Assembly: GCA_017472635.1 (NCBI GenBank)
Contig: JAFUPU010000042.1
Location: forward strand, 1 to 56,039
Direction of reading: 5' to 3'
Length of the DNA: 56,039 nucleotides
Origin: Bacteroidaceae bacterium
GTDB taxonomy: Bacteria > Bacteroidota > Bacteroidia > Bacteroidales > Bacteroidaceae
Positions 18,594 to 26,252 of this stretch are shown in pieces (the first letter of the stretch is position 1; the number at the start of each line of letters is the position of its first letter). Under the pieces are notes generated by a model. The model searched no databases. It saw only the letters and a program-made list of their open reading frames with translations, and was not told where the DNA came from. Both the position numbers and the translations under genes were made by a program.

Positions 18594-18800
18594 TATGACT
18601 GCAAAGCTGATGATGGCTATGCTCGAACTAATTATGATTTCTTTGCGGTCAATCTTCTCAAACTCTCACATTTTTAGGCACGGATGACGCGGATTAATAT
18701 TTCTCAACCTCTCAACTCCTCAACTTTCAACCGCGCATAAGCGCCATCAGCTCCTAAACCCTTCAACTTCTCAACCGCACGAAGTTTCTTCAACCAATAA
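18594..18800. repeat. Right copy of the flanking direct repeat plus dispersed-repeat words
   Basis: Same-orientation partner of 16928-17100, with 37 bp identical at 18643-18679. Beyond the shared part it continues into several rounds of CTCAACCTCTCAACTCCTCAAC-type words mixed with GCGCATAAGCGCC and GCACGAAG, which resemble those at 208-540. The whole gap 18542-18990 holds no gene; its last 90 bp contain the promoter of the sugar kinase. Confidence 0.85.
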
Positions 18801-18917
18801 ACCGCAGAAACGCTAATAAACATGCAAATTTACAAAAAAAAGGAGATAACGGAAGGAAAGAAGAAAAAAACTCTAATCTTTCTTTCCATCTTCTCCATAT
18901 TACCACAAAAAAACGTT

Positions 18918-18925
18918 ACCTTTGT
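18918..18925 (+). promoter_or_regulatory. Bacteroidales -7 promoter box of the PfkB kinase gene
   Basis: TACCTTTG followed by TCCG is a good match to TAnnTTTG and lies 65 bp before the chosen start at 18991. No clear TTTG -33 element is visible. Confidence 0.65.
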
Positions 18926-18990
18926 CCGAGGATAATTAAAAGTTATCAGCATGAAGCGTGATGACAGGTAATAAGCTAATCCATAAAGTT

Positions 18991-19932
18991 ATGAAAAAGG
19001 TAATAGGTATAGGAGAAACAGTTTTCGACATTATTTTTAAAAACAATCAGCCTGTGGCTGCAGTTCCCGGAGGTTCGGTTTTCAATGGATTGGTTTCATT
19101 AGGTCGGGCCGGTGTAGACACCTCGTTTATCAGTGAAGTGGGCAACGACCATGTGGGCGGACTCATTCTCGACTTTATGCAGCAAAGCGGAGTCAAGACT
19201 GCAGCTGTCAAGCAGTATCCCGATGGTGCCTCTCCCATTTCATTGGCTTTCCTTAACGAGAAGGGCGATGCCGCTTACCAGTTTTATAAGGATTATCCTG
19301 CCGCACGCCTTGACGATGTCGTTTTCCCTGAGGTCGACAAAGATGACATTGTCATGTTTGGTTCTTATTTCGCTCTCAATCCCGTACTCCGTCCTAAAGT
19401 CGCCGAGTTTCTTACTTACGCCCGCCAGCGTGAAGCCATTCTCTATTATGATATAAATTTCCGTGCCAATCACCAACATGAGGCCGTCAGACTCACTCCT
19501 TCGATTTTGGAAAATCTGGAATACGCAGACATTGTCCGTGGTTCGGCTGATGACTTCCGCTATCTTTATGGGACGGAAGATGTAGATACAATTTACGAAC
19601 ACCACATTAAATTCTATTGTCCCCGTTTTCTTCTCACGCGAGGAGGAGGCTCGGTAAGTCTGCGCACCGACAAGTTGTGTAAAGATTATCCGACTCTCCC
19701 GATAGAGGCGGTCAGTACCATTGGTGCCGGTGACAACTTCAATGCCGGTGTCGTTTACGGATTGCTTCAAGCAAATATCTGTCGAAACGAGTTGCCTGAC
19801 CTTTCAGAACAAGTCTGGGATGGAGTCATTGCCAAGGGATTGGCTTTTGCTGCCGAAGTCTGCAAGTCTACCTCTAACTCAGTGTCAAGAGAGGCTTTGG
19901 AACGGTTAATAGTTAAGGAGTTGAGAAGTTGA
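18991..19932 (+). CDS. PfkB family carbohydrate kinase
   Basis: Ribokinase-fold sugar kinase that phosphorylates a sugar or nucleoside using ATP in the cytoplasm. The N-terminal VIGIGETVFDIIF and the glycine-rich VPGGSVFNGLVSLGRAG substrate region are present. The C-terminal catalytic GAGDNFNAG has the base Asp at about residue 248. I start at MKKVIGIGE (18991, 313 residues) because family members begin right at this strand; an in-frame ATG 33 bp upstream adds an unconserved tail. The sequence fits the fructokinase-like subgroup, but specificity cannot be read reliably. It stands alone between repeat-containing gaps. Confidence 0.85.
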   Translation: MKKVIGIGETVFDIIFKNNQPVAAVPGGSVFNGLVSLGRAGVDTSFISEVGNDHVGGLILDFMQQSGVKTAAVKQYPDGASPISLAFLNEKGDAAYQFYKDYPAARLDDVVFPEVDKDDIVMFGSYFALNPVLRPKVAEFLTYARQREAILYYDINFRANHQHEAVRLTPSILENLEYADIVRGSADDFRYLYGTEDVDTIYEHHIKFYCPRFLLTRGGGSVSLRTDKLCKDYPTLPIEAVSTIGAGDNFNAGVVYGLLQANICRNELPDLSEQVWDGVIAKGLAFAAEVCKSTSNSVSREALERLIVKELRS

Positions 19933-20002
19933 TAACGTTCTGTTCTTAAAATCTACTGTCAACCCCTTAACTCTACGAAGCGTCTTCAACTCCTCAACCG
20001 AT
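19933..20002. repeat. Dispersed-repeat remnant in a convergent gap
   Basis: The short gap between the kinase and the GT90-LpxL gene consists mostly of words of the dispersed family, such as CTACGAAGCGTCTTCAACTC followed by CTCAACCGATTTA, the same ending as in the 208-470 array. No hairpin terminator is evident. Confidence 0.6.
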
Positions 20003-21961
20003 TTACTTTTTCAAGATATTTTTTCCATCTACAACTTCAAATCTTCGGTTGAACTCTTCATGCGTACGTTTCCACCGTTTGTGTGACCATAACCAATACG
20101 GAGGGTTCTGCCTGATCGTCTGCTCCAGTTTTTCAAAGTAGCGGTCTGTCAACTCGTGTTCAGCCCATTCGCCGGGTGTACGTGTCAACAGTTTGAACTC
20201 AGCCTCGTAATACCCCCGCTTCTTGCGGCTGACTTCCATGTAGAAGACAGCTTGTCCAAACTTCCGTGCAATACGTTCGGTTCCTGTAAATACCGGTGTG
20301 TCGTGATTTAAAAAATCACACCAATGGTGGATGTTACTCCAGTTAGGTCCTTGGTCACTGATGAATCCGATAACGGTCAATCGTTTTTTGGCTCTGTTTT
20401 CTACCGTCTTTCTCAGCACCTCATCCATGGCAATGCATTCAGCTCCAAAGCGCCCGCGCAGTTTCAAGAACAGTCTGTCAAATATGCTGTTTTCCAATGG
20501 GCGGTATATTTGTCCGCAAACAGCTTCTTTTGGGGTCCAAAAGGGCAACGATGTTATCCATTCCCAATTGCAATAATGTCCCAAGTATACGGCACACGAT
20601 TGCCCGTCTCTGATGCATTCTTCCACCGCTTCAACTCCCTTAAACTTCATCCTCTTCTTCAGTTCGCTCTCCTTTATCGTCATCAGTTTGATTGTCTCCA
20701 CAAAGTAGTCGCAAAACCAATGATAGAAATCACGTTCCAGTTTTCTCAAGCTTTCGGTAGTCTTTTCAGGAAACGACGACTCCAGATTCTTCCTCACAAT
20801 CTTCTTTCTATATCCACCGCACTTGTACAGGAAGAAATAAAACAGTGTGTCGCTCAAGAAATAGAGCACTTTCAGCGGAATCAGTGAAAACAGATACCAT
20901 ATCCCGTATATCAGATGATAGGCAAAATCAGCCATCCATTCCTGTCCCGTTTTTTTGTTCTCTTCGGGCCTTTTGGGTTTCTTCCCGGCTTTTTCAGAGT
21001 TTCCGTTTGTCATGTCGAAATATTTTTGCATCACCATGACAGCTATCAGTCTCTCCCTCTTCTTATCAGCAAACTGCTTTACATATTCATTCGCATTCTT
21101 CACTATTTCTCTCACCTCTTCCGGATGATTGTCGTAGTATTCTATCTTTTCCATCAGGTCCGAGAAGTCCGGTTTTATCTCAATGTAGTGCACCCCGGGT
21201 TTCAGTTTCCCTTCCATAAACCAGGTTTCAAATGTCGGACGTGGCATTACCGCTACAGAGTTGCTCGACATCACCCATTTCAAGTTTGAGGCTACATCAT
21301 TCCCCTCCAGCGCCATTATGTATTTGTATTGTAACTGCTCTTTGATAGACATTATTTTCCCTTTCCACTCAGCAGGTGTGGTTTGGCGTGGTGATGTATC
21401 GCGCAGGTCACACCGCGGATGTCCGATGTACATTTCCAAAAAACGTTGCCGGTGGGGTTTTGCATGTACGTCTCCTCTGAATAGCACCATGGCTTTTTTC
21501 TTTTCGGTCGGGATAGGGTCTTTCACAAAGAAGAAATGCCGCACCTTGTTCAGCTTCAGGATAACGGAATTACGATTGTCCACCCCCTCTTTGGCTATCG
21601 GGCGACTTTTCACTATGGTCGGATGCTTAAACAATTCTGTCACATCTCCGGCTTTTGTCATCCACCTAAGGTAAGTGGGGAAAAAGCGCAAGGTTTCATA
21701 AAGGTCGAGGTAATATACACCAGGACCTTTGCGGGTCTTGTATGTATAGTCGTCAAGTGTATGAGCCTCGTCGGGCAACGTTTGTGGTTCACTCAACCGA
21801 TTGTAATAGTCTACCCGCTCTTTGATGTATGCCAGGTCTTTTCTTCTGCCAGCCTCTTCCATCAAATCTTTTTTCCTGTTTCTGCACCAGCTACGTGGAT
21901 ATGCCAACATGGCAAATGCCCGGATGTAATATGCTATTTTTGAGTTTTTATATAAATCCAT
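20003..21961 (-). CDS. Fusion of a GT90-type glycosyltransferase with an LpxL-type acyltransferase
   Basis: Two enzymes in one 652-residue chain. Residues 1-318 resemble GT90/CAP10 (LpsA-like) LPS glycosyltransferases, with FRGDVH, the KYIMALEGNDVASNLKWVMSS donor-site region and MPRPTFETWFMEG. Residues 319-342 are a charged linker. Residues 343-652 are a lipid A lauroyl/myristoyl acyltransferase (LpxL/HtrB family) with a hydrophobic entry helix, HX4E catalytic motif HYCNWE at 462-467, and TGTERIARKFG. The acyltransferase half closely resembles the separate gene at 29133. The GT90 half ends just where an orphan GT90 tail at 25302 ends, marking the fusion joint. It is the last gene of the leftward glycosyltransferase unit and probably acts at the inner membrane on LPS. 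An internal start at Met343 could also yield acyltransferase alone. Confidence 0.88.
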   Translation of the reverse strand: MDLYKNSKIAYYIRAFAMLAYPRSWCRNRKKDLMEEAGRRKDLAYIKERVDYYNRLSEPQTLPDEAHTLDDYTYKTRKGPGVYYLDLYETLRFFPTYLRWMTKAGDVTELFKHPTIVKSRPIAKEGVDNRNSVILKLNKVRHFFFVKDPIPTEKKKAMVLFRGDVHAKPHRQRFLEMYIGHPRCDLRDTSPRQTTPAEWKGKIMSIKEQLQYKYIMALEGNDVASNLKWVMSSNSVAVMPRPTFETWFMEGKLKPGVHYIEIKPDFSDLMEKIEYYDNHPEEVREIVKNANEYVKQFADKKRERLIAVMVMQKYFDMTNGNSEKAGKKPKRPEENKKTGQEWMADFAYHLIYGIWYLFSLIPLKVLYFLSDTLFYFFLYKCGGYRKKIVRKNLESSFPEKTTESLRKLERDFYHWFCDYFVETIKLMTIKESELKKRMKFKGVEAVEECIRDGQSCAVYLGHYCNWEWITSLPFWTPKEAVCGQIYRPLENSIFDRLFLKLRGRFGAECIAMDEVLRKTVENRAKKRLTVIGFISDQGPNWSNIHHWCDFLNHDTPVFTGTERIARKFGQAVFYMEVSRKKRGYYEAEFKLLTRTPGEWAEHELTDRYFEKLEQTIRQNPPYWLWSHKRWKRTHEEFNRRFEVVDGKNILKK

Positions 21962-22029
21962 CTTGAACTTAGTTTATTTATTTGAGTGGCAACCATTCGG
22001 TTACCGGTTGCAAGTAAAATCGTTATCGA

Positions 22030-22953
22030 CTACGCATCACCGGTTTTCTCTATTCGTGCAGGCGGCTGGTCTTCCCAAATGTTTTTTATCTTCACATCTT
22101 TAAATATGGTCAATGCTCTTTTCAGTCTGCTTCTCCAAAGATCCAGCTTCAGACTGTTACCACCCACCTCACGATGCTCTTCCCACGGTTCTCCCCGGTG
22201 TAGGACGTGTCGCATAAACGAAGCCGATGTGATTCCCCACTTCCTCAAAAATTGTATTGAACCTCTGTTTTTTGTCACCCGCCCTGTCGAGCGTGCTTCA
22301 AAGTGATAAACTCTGCTCCTGCTTATACCTTTAAATATGCGCACTCCCGCTTGCCATAGTTTTGCTGAAAAGTCGGGGTCGCTATACATCCCTGGCGAAT
22401 ATTCGGTCGAATACCCTCCTACCAAGTCCCACACGTCGCGATGTACAATGTTTGGCGGCCAGGTGGCTCCTTGCCAATCGGGATGCTTGAGTGAAGCGTA
22501 TTCGTTGAGCAATCTTTCTTCGTCAAAACTTTCGATGGTTTGTCCGTAGTCAGCGGGAGCTATCACACTTTTGCAAAAGAACGGGCGGGGTTGGATGAGG
22601 GTTGCCGACAGAAAAAACAGGTTATGTCCGATAGCAGCTATTTCTTCGGCTAAAGCCTGATCCCATCCCGGACATACATACATGTCATCATTCATGTAGA
22701 GGATATAGTTGGTCGTAACCAAAGGACGCAACCCATTCAATGCAAAGCAGACACCAATGTTTTTTGTCGAGTATGTGTGCTTTATGCCCTCTTTTTTCAC
22801 CCATTCCAACGTACCGTCACTTCCTTCGTTTACGTGGACGATGATTTCATGTTCATACGTCGAGTTCTTCTTGATACTTTCGATGCACAATTTCAAAAAG
22901 TTCAAGTTGTTCCATGTCGGAATCAGGATAGAATAGGTAGGATTAATCTTCAT
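22030..22953 (-). CDS. GT2 family glycosyltransferase
   Basis: GT-A fold glycosyltransferase of 307 residues. The N-terminal nucleotide-binding strand is YSILIPTWNNLNFLKLCIESI, followed by the metal-binding DXD-type motif MNDD in YILYMNDDMYVCPGW and the acceptor region PGMYSDPDFSAKLWQAG. Its ATG overlaps the stop of the upstream GT4 fragment in an ATGA arrangement, which indicates translational coupling and so a common leftward operon with that (now split) GT4. It precedes the GT90-LpxL gene by 68 bp. The likely role is LPS-core or surface glycan synthesis. In the present orientation of the 23281-25274 segment I see no promoter for it. Confidence 0.88.
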   Translation of the reverse strand: MKINPTYSILIPTWNNLNFLKLCIESIKKNSTYEHEIIVHVNEGSDGTLEWVKKEGIKHTYSTKNIGVCFALNGLRPLVTTNYILYMNDDMYVCPGWDQALAEEIAAIGHNLFFLSATLIQPRPFFCKSVIAPADYGQTIESFDEERLLNEYASLKHPDWQGATWPPNIVHRDVWDLVGGYSTEYSPGMYSDPDFSAKLWQAGVRIFKGISRSRVYHFEARSTGRVTKNRGSIQFLRKWGITSASFMRHVLHRGEPWEEHREVGGNSLKLDLWRSRLKRALTIFKDVKIKNIWEDQPPARIEKTGDA

Positions 22954-23296
22954 TCCAAGTGTTTTAAGATATTTTTTGCTACTAAGTTCCAGTCAAACTG
23001 CTCTATATGCTTGCGAGCTGCAGTTCCCAGCTTCTTTCTCAACTGCTCGTCCCGATAGAGGCGGGCAATGTGTCGTTCAAAACAGAAAACCCATCGTGCC
23101 GAACGGATACCATTCACTCCGTCTGTTATCAGGTCCATTGTGCCCGCCTTTGTCGAGACAACCGGCAAAGCACACGCCATGGCTTCAGCTACCGTATTGT
23201 TCCAGCCCGAATATTTCGGATTTTCAGCAGAAACAAAGCAATCTGCCTTTCCAAACAGTTCACTGTTGCGGTCAAAAGGATAGTTCTGTACAAACT
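22950..23296 (-). pseudogene. GT4 glycosyltransferase, C-terminal third (split gene, 3' part)
   Basis: Reads in frame from FVQNYPFDRNSELFGKADCF through SGWNNTVAEAMACALPVVSTKAG to the stop, the donor-binding half of a GT4 enzyme with its E-x7-E-type region. A TAG stop lies immediately upstream at the inverted-repeat boundary, so there is no N-terminal half on this strand. The matching N-terminal part ends with the same FVQNY residues at 25261-25275 on the + strand, and the reading frames agree. An internal ATG at 23180 could give a 76-residue product without function. See the finding on the invertible segment. Confidence 0.88.
23281..23296 (+). repeat. Left 16-bp inverted repeat bounding a putative invertible segment
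   Basis: TAGTTCTGTACAAACT here is the exact reverse complement of AGTTTGTACAGAACTA at 25259-25274. With the next base it forms an internal dyad: 5-bp arms TAGTT and AACTA around a 7-bp core CTGTACA, the arrangement of a tyrosine-recombinase crossover site. It lies at the exact point where the leftward GT4 fragment loses its homology. Confidence 0.85.
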
Positions 23297-23405
23297 ATTC
23301 ACATTATCGTTGGAATATTACAGGCTCATATAGGGGTAAAGAAGCAACAAAAGGCAAACCAAGCATCTTTTTTAGAAAGTTCTTTTCCAATTCACTTTTT
23401 TTTAG

Positions 23406-23413
23406 TACTTTCG
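23406..23413 (+). promoter_or_regulatory. Promoter inside the putative invertible segment
   Basis: TACTTTCG, preceded by a T-tract and AG and followed by CATCC, lies about 60 bp before the GT4 start at 23474. It is a TTTCG variant of the Bacteroidales -7 box. Nearly the same string (T-tract, AGTA, one base, TTTCGCAT) occurs in the promoter of the LpxL gene at 30108-30123 on the minus strand. In this orientation it reads rightward; inverted, it would read leftward. Confidence 0.6.
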
Positions 23414-23473
23414 CATCCGTGTGAATCTTTGCTTGAAAGAGAAGCACCCTAAGAAAAATCAAATATAGTAACA

Positions 23474-24616
23474 ATGAAGATTGGCTACGACGGAAAACGC
23501 GCAGTGCAAAACCACACCGGGCTGGGCAACTACAGCCGCTATGTAATAGAGGCACTGAACGACCATTATCCTCAACAAGAATATTTGCTCTATGCCCCCA
23601 AACGGCGAGAGAACCCTCGTTTGGATGCACTGCTGCAAGATGGGAATGGACGCATTTCACTTCATTTTCCGAAAGGATGGTGGAGGAGACTAAGTGCTTT
23701 ATGGCGGATTTATGGTATGCGCAAACAAGTGGAAAAAGATGGCGTAGCACTTTTTCATGGATTGAGCAACGAGCTGCCGTTGAATATACAGCAGTTTAAG
23801 GGGGTGAAAAGCATTGTCACAATTCACGACCTCATTTTCCTACGATTACCCCACTGCTATAAAACGATTGACAGACTTATATATAATTATAAATTCAGAC
23901 GTGCCTGTCAATATGCTGACCGGATTATAGCTGTAAGTGAATGCACCAAGCGCGACATCACCCTTTTTTATGGTATTGCCGAGGAAAAGATAGAGGTGAT
24001 TTACCAAGGATGTGACCCGGCTTTCAGCCAACAAGTTGACGACGAGAAGAAAGCTGAAGTAAGCAAGCGATACCACCTGCCCGAGAAGTTTATCCTTTCA
24101 GTAGGCACCATTGAAGAGCGAAAAAATACCCTGTTGGCTGTAGAAGCTCTTGAAAAATTGCCAGAGGAATATCACTTGGTGCTTGTAGGGAAAGAGACTC
24201 CCTATGCACAAAAAATAAAGGAATACATCAAACAAGCACAGTTGGAGAAACGGGTACATCTGTTGCAAGGAGTACCCTTTGCCGATTTGCCTGCAATCTA
24301 CCAATGTGCCACAACATTCGTATACCCATCTGTATACGAGGGATTTGGAATACCTATACTTGAAGCTTTGAATTCGCGGCTGCCTGTTGTGGCTGCTACT
24401 GGTTCTTGCTTGGAAGAGGCTGGTGGACCTCATTCACTCTATGTACCTCCGACCAATGCTTCGTTGATGGCTGAAGCCATAAAGGAAACGTTGCAGCCCT
24501 CAAAAAGAGAACGAATGGTGGAAGAGGGCAACAAATGGGCAGCAAGGTTCACCAAAGAGCAGATGGCGCGTCAGACGATGAAATGCTATGAGCGCGTATT
24601 AATGAATGAAAACTGA
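23474..24616 (+). CDS. GT4 family glycosyltransferase (complete)
   Basis: A 380-residue retaining GT-B glycosyltransferase. The N-terminal acceptor domain begins MKIGYDGKRAVQNHTGLGNYSRYV. The inter-domain region contains IVTIHDLIF and IIAVSECTKRDI. The nucleotide-sugar domain has FILSVGTIEERKN and the E-x7-E signature EGFGIPILEAL. It is the only complete gene within the putative 2-kb invertible segment and lies 11 bp before the truncated GT4 that shares the segment. The likely pathway is LPS-core or surface polysaccharide assembly at the cytoplasmic face of the membrane. Confidence 0.92.
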   Translation: MKIGYDGKRAVQNHTGLGNYSRYVIEALNDHYPQQEYLLYAPKRRENPRLDALLQDGNGRISLHFPKGWWRRLSALWRIYGMRKQVEKDGVALFHGLSNELPLNIQQFKGVKSIVTIHDLIFLRLPHCYKTIDRLIYNYKFRRACQYADRIIAVSECTKRDITLFYGIAEEKIEVIYQGCDPAFSQQVDDEKKAEVSKRYHLPEKFILSVGTIEERKNTLLAVEALEKLPEEYHLVLVGKETPYAQKIKEYIKQAQLEKRVHLLQGVPFADLPAIYQCATTFVYPSVYEGFGIPILEALNSRLPVVAATGSCLEEAGGPHSLYVPPTNASLMAEAIKETLQPSKRERMVEEGNKWAARFTKEQMARQTMKCYERVLMNEN

Positions 24617-24627
24617 AAACCTGTTGA

Positions 24628-25293
24628 ATGATGAAACTGGGAGTATTATTGCCACATACCAAACTCTATGGTGGAGTGAAAAGATTTTTGGAACTGGGAA
24701 ATATCTTCGTCCGGATGGGACACTCGTTTTATGTGTTTACACCTGACGGGGAGGGACCGGAATGGTTTAAGTTTGAAGGAAAAATGAGGACTTTCGACCA
24801 GATAGCGGAAACCGAACTTGACGCCTTGTGGACAACAACTCCTAAATTTATCCCTTTAATAGAACAATCAGGAGCAAAACATAAGATTTTCTACCATGTG
24901 CGTATCAAAGAACGTTTGAAAAAGTGGTTGAAAAATCCCGAATTAGAACTTTATGCTTGCTCTACAAATGTTTATGAGCACGACGTGAAAAAATATGGTA
25001 GAAAGGCATTCAAGGCTATCGGGGGAGTAACCCTTGCAAACTACCAACCTAAAACGGACTATAGCGTGAAGGACCGCCCCTTTGTAGTGATGGGATATGG
25101 CAGACTGGCAGAGCGGGTGAAAGGAACGAAATATGTAGTAAAAGCGTGTGAGCGACTCTATAAAAAAGGGTATAACATCAAATTACTTCTTTTTGACACA
25201 GCATTGAATGATGAGTGGCAGAAAAAAATAGACAACTTCAAGTGTTCCTGTCCGTATGAGTTTGTACAGAACTACGGAAAAGGAGAAAAGTAG
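24628..25293 (+). pseudogene. GT4 glycosyltransferase, N-terminal two thirds (split gene, 5' part)
   Basis: Starts normally (MMKLGVLLPHTKLYGGVKRF) and covers the acceptor domain and the beginning of the donor domain (FVVMGYGRLAERVKGTKYVV). It breaks after CPYEFVQNY, where five unrelated residues precede a stop, so the E-x7-E half is missing. Exactly the missing part, beginning with FVQNY and in matching frame, lies at 22950-23296 on the other strand. Joining both gives about 325 residues, a reasonable GT4 length. The truncated product alone should be inactive as a transferase. Confidence 0.88.
25259..25274 (+). repeat. Right 16-bp inverted repeat bounding the putative invertible segment
   Basis: AGTTTGTACAGAACTA, the reverse complement of 23281-23296. 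It marks the breakpoint in the truncated GT4 gene. The segment between the two repeats (23297-25258) is 1962 bp. Confidence 0.85.
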
Positions 25294-25301
25294 ATTAATC
25301 T

Positions 25302-25487
25302 ATGAGAAAACAAAATTTTAAATTTTCGTATTATTGGCAGGCTATCTTGAACTACCTATATCCTCATTTAATGATTATCAAACACGCGAATCAGTATGTT
25401 GGTCAATTTTATGATAAAAGAAGAGAAGAACTGATTTCTTTATTAGTGATAGACAAATATTTTGAAATGACAAATCAACCATATTAA
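25302..25487 (+). pseudogene. Orphan C-terminal tail of a GT90 glycosyltransferase
   Basis: The 61-residue frame resembles residues 275-318 of the GT90 half at 20003-21961: HANQYVGQFYDKRREELISL here against NANEYVKQFADKKRERLIAV there, then DKYFEMTN against QKYFDMTN. It lacks the rest of the enzyme and stops directly after the homologous MTN. It is therefore a remnant left next to the right inverted repeat, and its sequence is diverged from the leftward GT90, not a recent copy. Translation from ATG 25302 is possible, but a function is unlikely. Confidence 0.8.
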
Positions 25488-25493
25488 TTAACT

Positions 25494-26252
25494 ATGCCTA
25501 TATCAGTAGTTATCAATACATACAACGCAGAACGTCATCTGGCAGAAGTGTTGGAGACAGTGAAAGACTTCGACGAAGTGCTTGTTTGCGACATGGAGAG
25601 TACAGATTCTACACGCGAGATAGCTCTTCGCTATGGATGTCGGATTGTGACTTTCGAAAAGAAGAACTACAATATAGTGGAACCTGCACGCGAATTTGCT
25701 ATCCATCAGGTCACACACGATTGGGTTTTAGTGGTAGATGCCGATGAGTTAGTTACTCCAAAACTGAAGGAGTACCTATATCAGTTAATTGAAAAGCCTG
25801 ATTGTCCTGCAGGTGTGTATATCCCTCGATTGAATAAATTCATGGGAGTATATGACAGAAGTTGGAGCCGTGATTACCAGTTACGTTTCTTTCTCCATGA
25901 AAAAGCAGTATGGCCACCTTTTATACACGCTGTACCTCAAGTTTCGGGAAAGGTTGAACGGATTCCCTATTGTTTTCATTTATTGCATTTGGCAGACGAG
26001 ACAATGCAACAGTGGGTGTTGAAAATGAATAAATACACGGACTTAGAGGTGGAGAAAAAAGCACGTAAAAAATATGGAATTGGTGCTATGGTTTGGCGAC
26101 CGATATGGCGTTTCTTTCGTGCTTATGTATTAAAAGGGGGATTCTTGATGGGTAAGCGTGGTTTTATCAATGCAACATTGACGGCTTTCTACCAAGTTGT
26201 ATTATTATCTAAAATATTAGAGAATGATTTGAGAAAAGATGAAAGAAAATAA
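25494..26252 (+). CDS. GT2 family glycosyltransferase (WaaE/KdtX-like)
   Basis: A 252-residue GT-A enzyme beginning ISVVINTYNAERHLAEVLE. DEVLVCDMESTDSTREIA and the DXD region VLVVDADELV follow, then the GVYIPRLNKFMGVY acceptor region and C-terminal basic and hydrophobic helices (WRPIWRFFRAYVLKGGFLMG). This pattern matches the WaaE/KdtX group, which adds glucose or a heptose-like sugar to the LPS inner core; the exact sugar is not inferable. Its stop overlaps the start of the next gene by 14 bp, so it belongs to the rightward GT2-GT4-eptA operon. Confidence 0.9.
   Translation: MPISVVINTYNAERHLAEVLETVKDFDEVLVCDMESTDSTREIALRYGCRIVTFEKKNYNIVEPAREFAIHQVTHDWVLVVDADELVTPKLKEYLYQLIEKPDCPAGVYIPRLNKFMGVYDRSWSRDYQLRFFLHEKAVWPPFIHAVPQVSGKVERIPYCFHLLHLADETMQQWVLKMNKYTDLEVEKKARKKYGIGAMVWRPIWRFFRAYVLKGGFLMGKRGFINATLTAFYQVVLLSKILENDLRKDERK

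Noticed and set aside
18951-18971. Six-codon leader peptide (MKRDDR) before the PfkB kinase
   Set aside because: A tiny frame of this size is expected by chance, and there is no attenuator structure next to it.
23281-25274. Insertion sequence or integrated element as the cause of the split GT4
   Set aside because: The interior codes for glycosyltransferases only, without a transposase; the ends lack target duplications and the broken gene parts lie in opposite orientation, which fits inversion rather than insertion.
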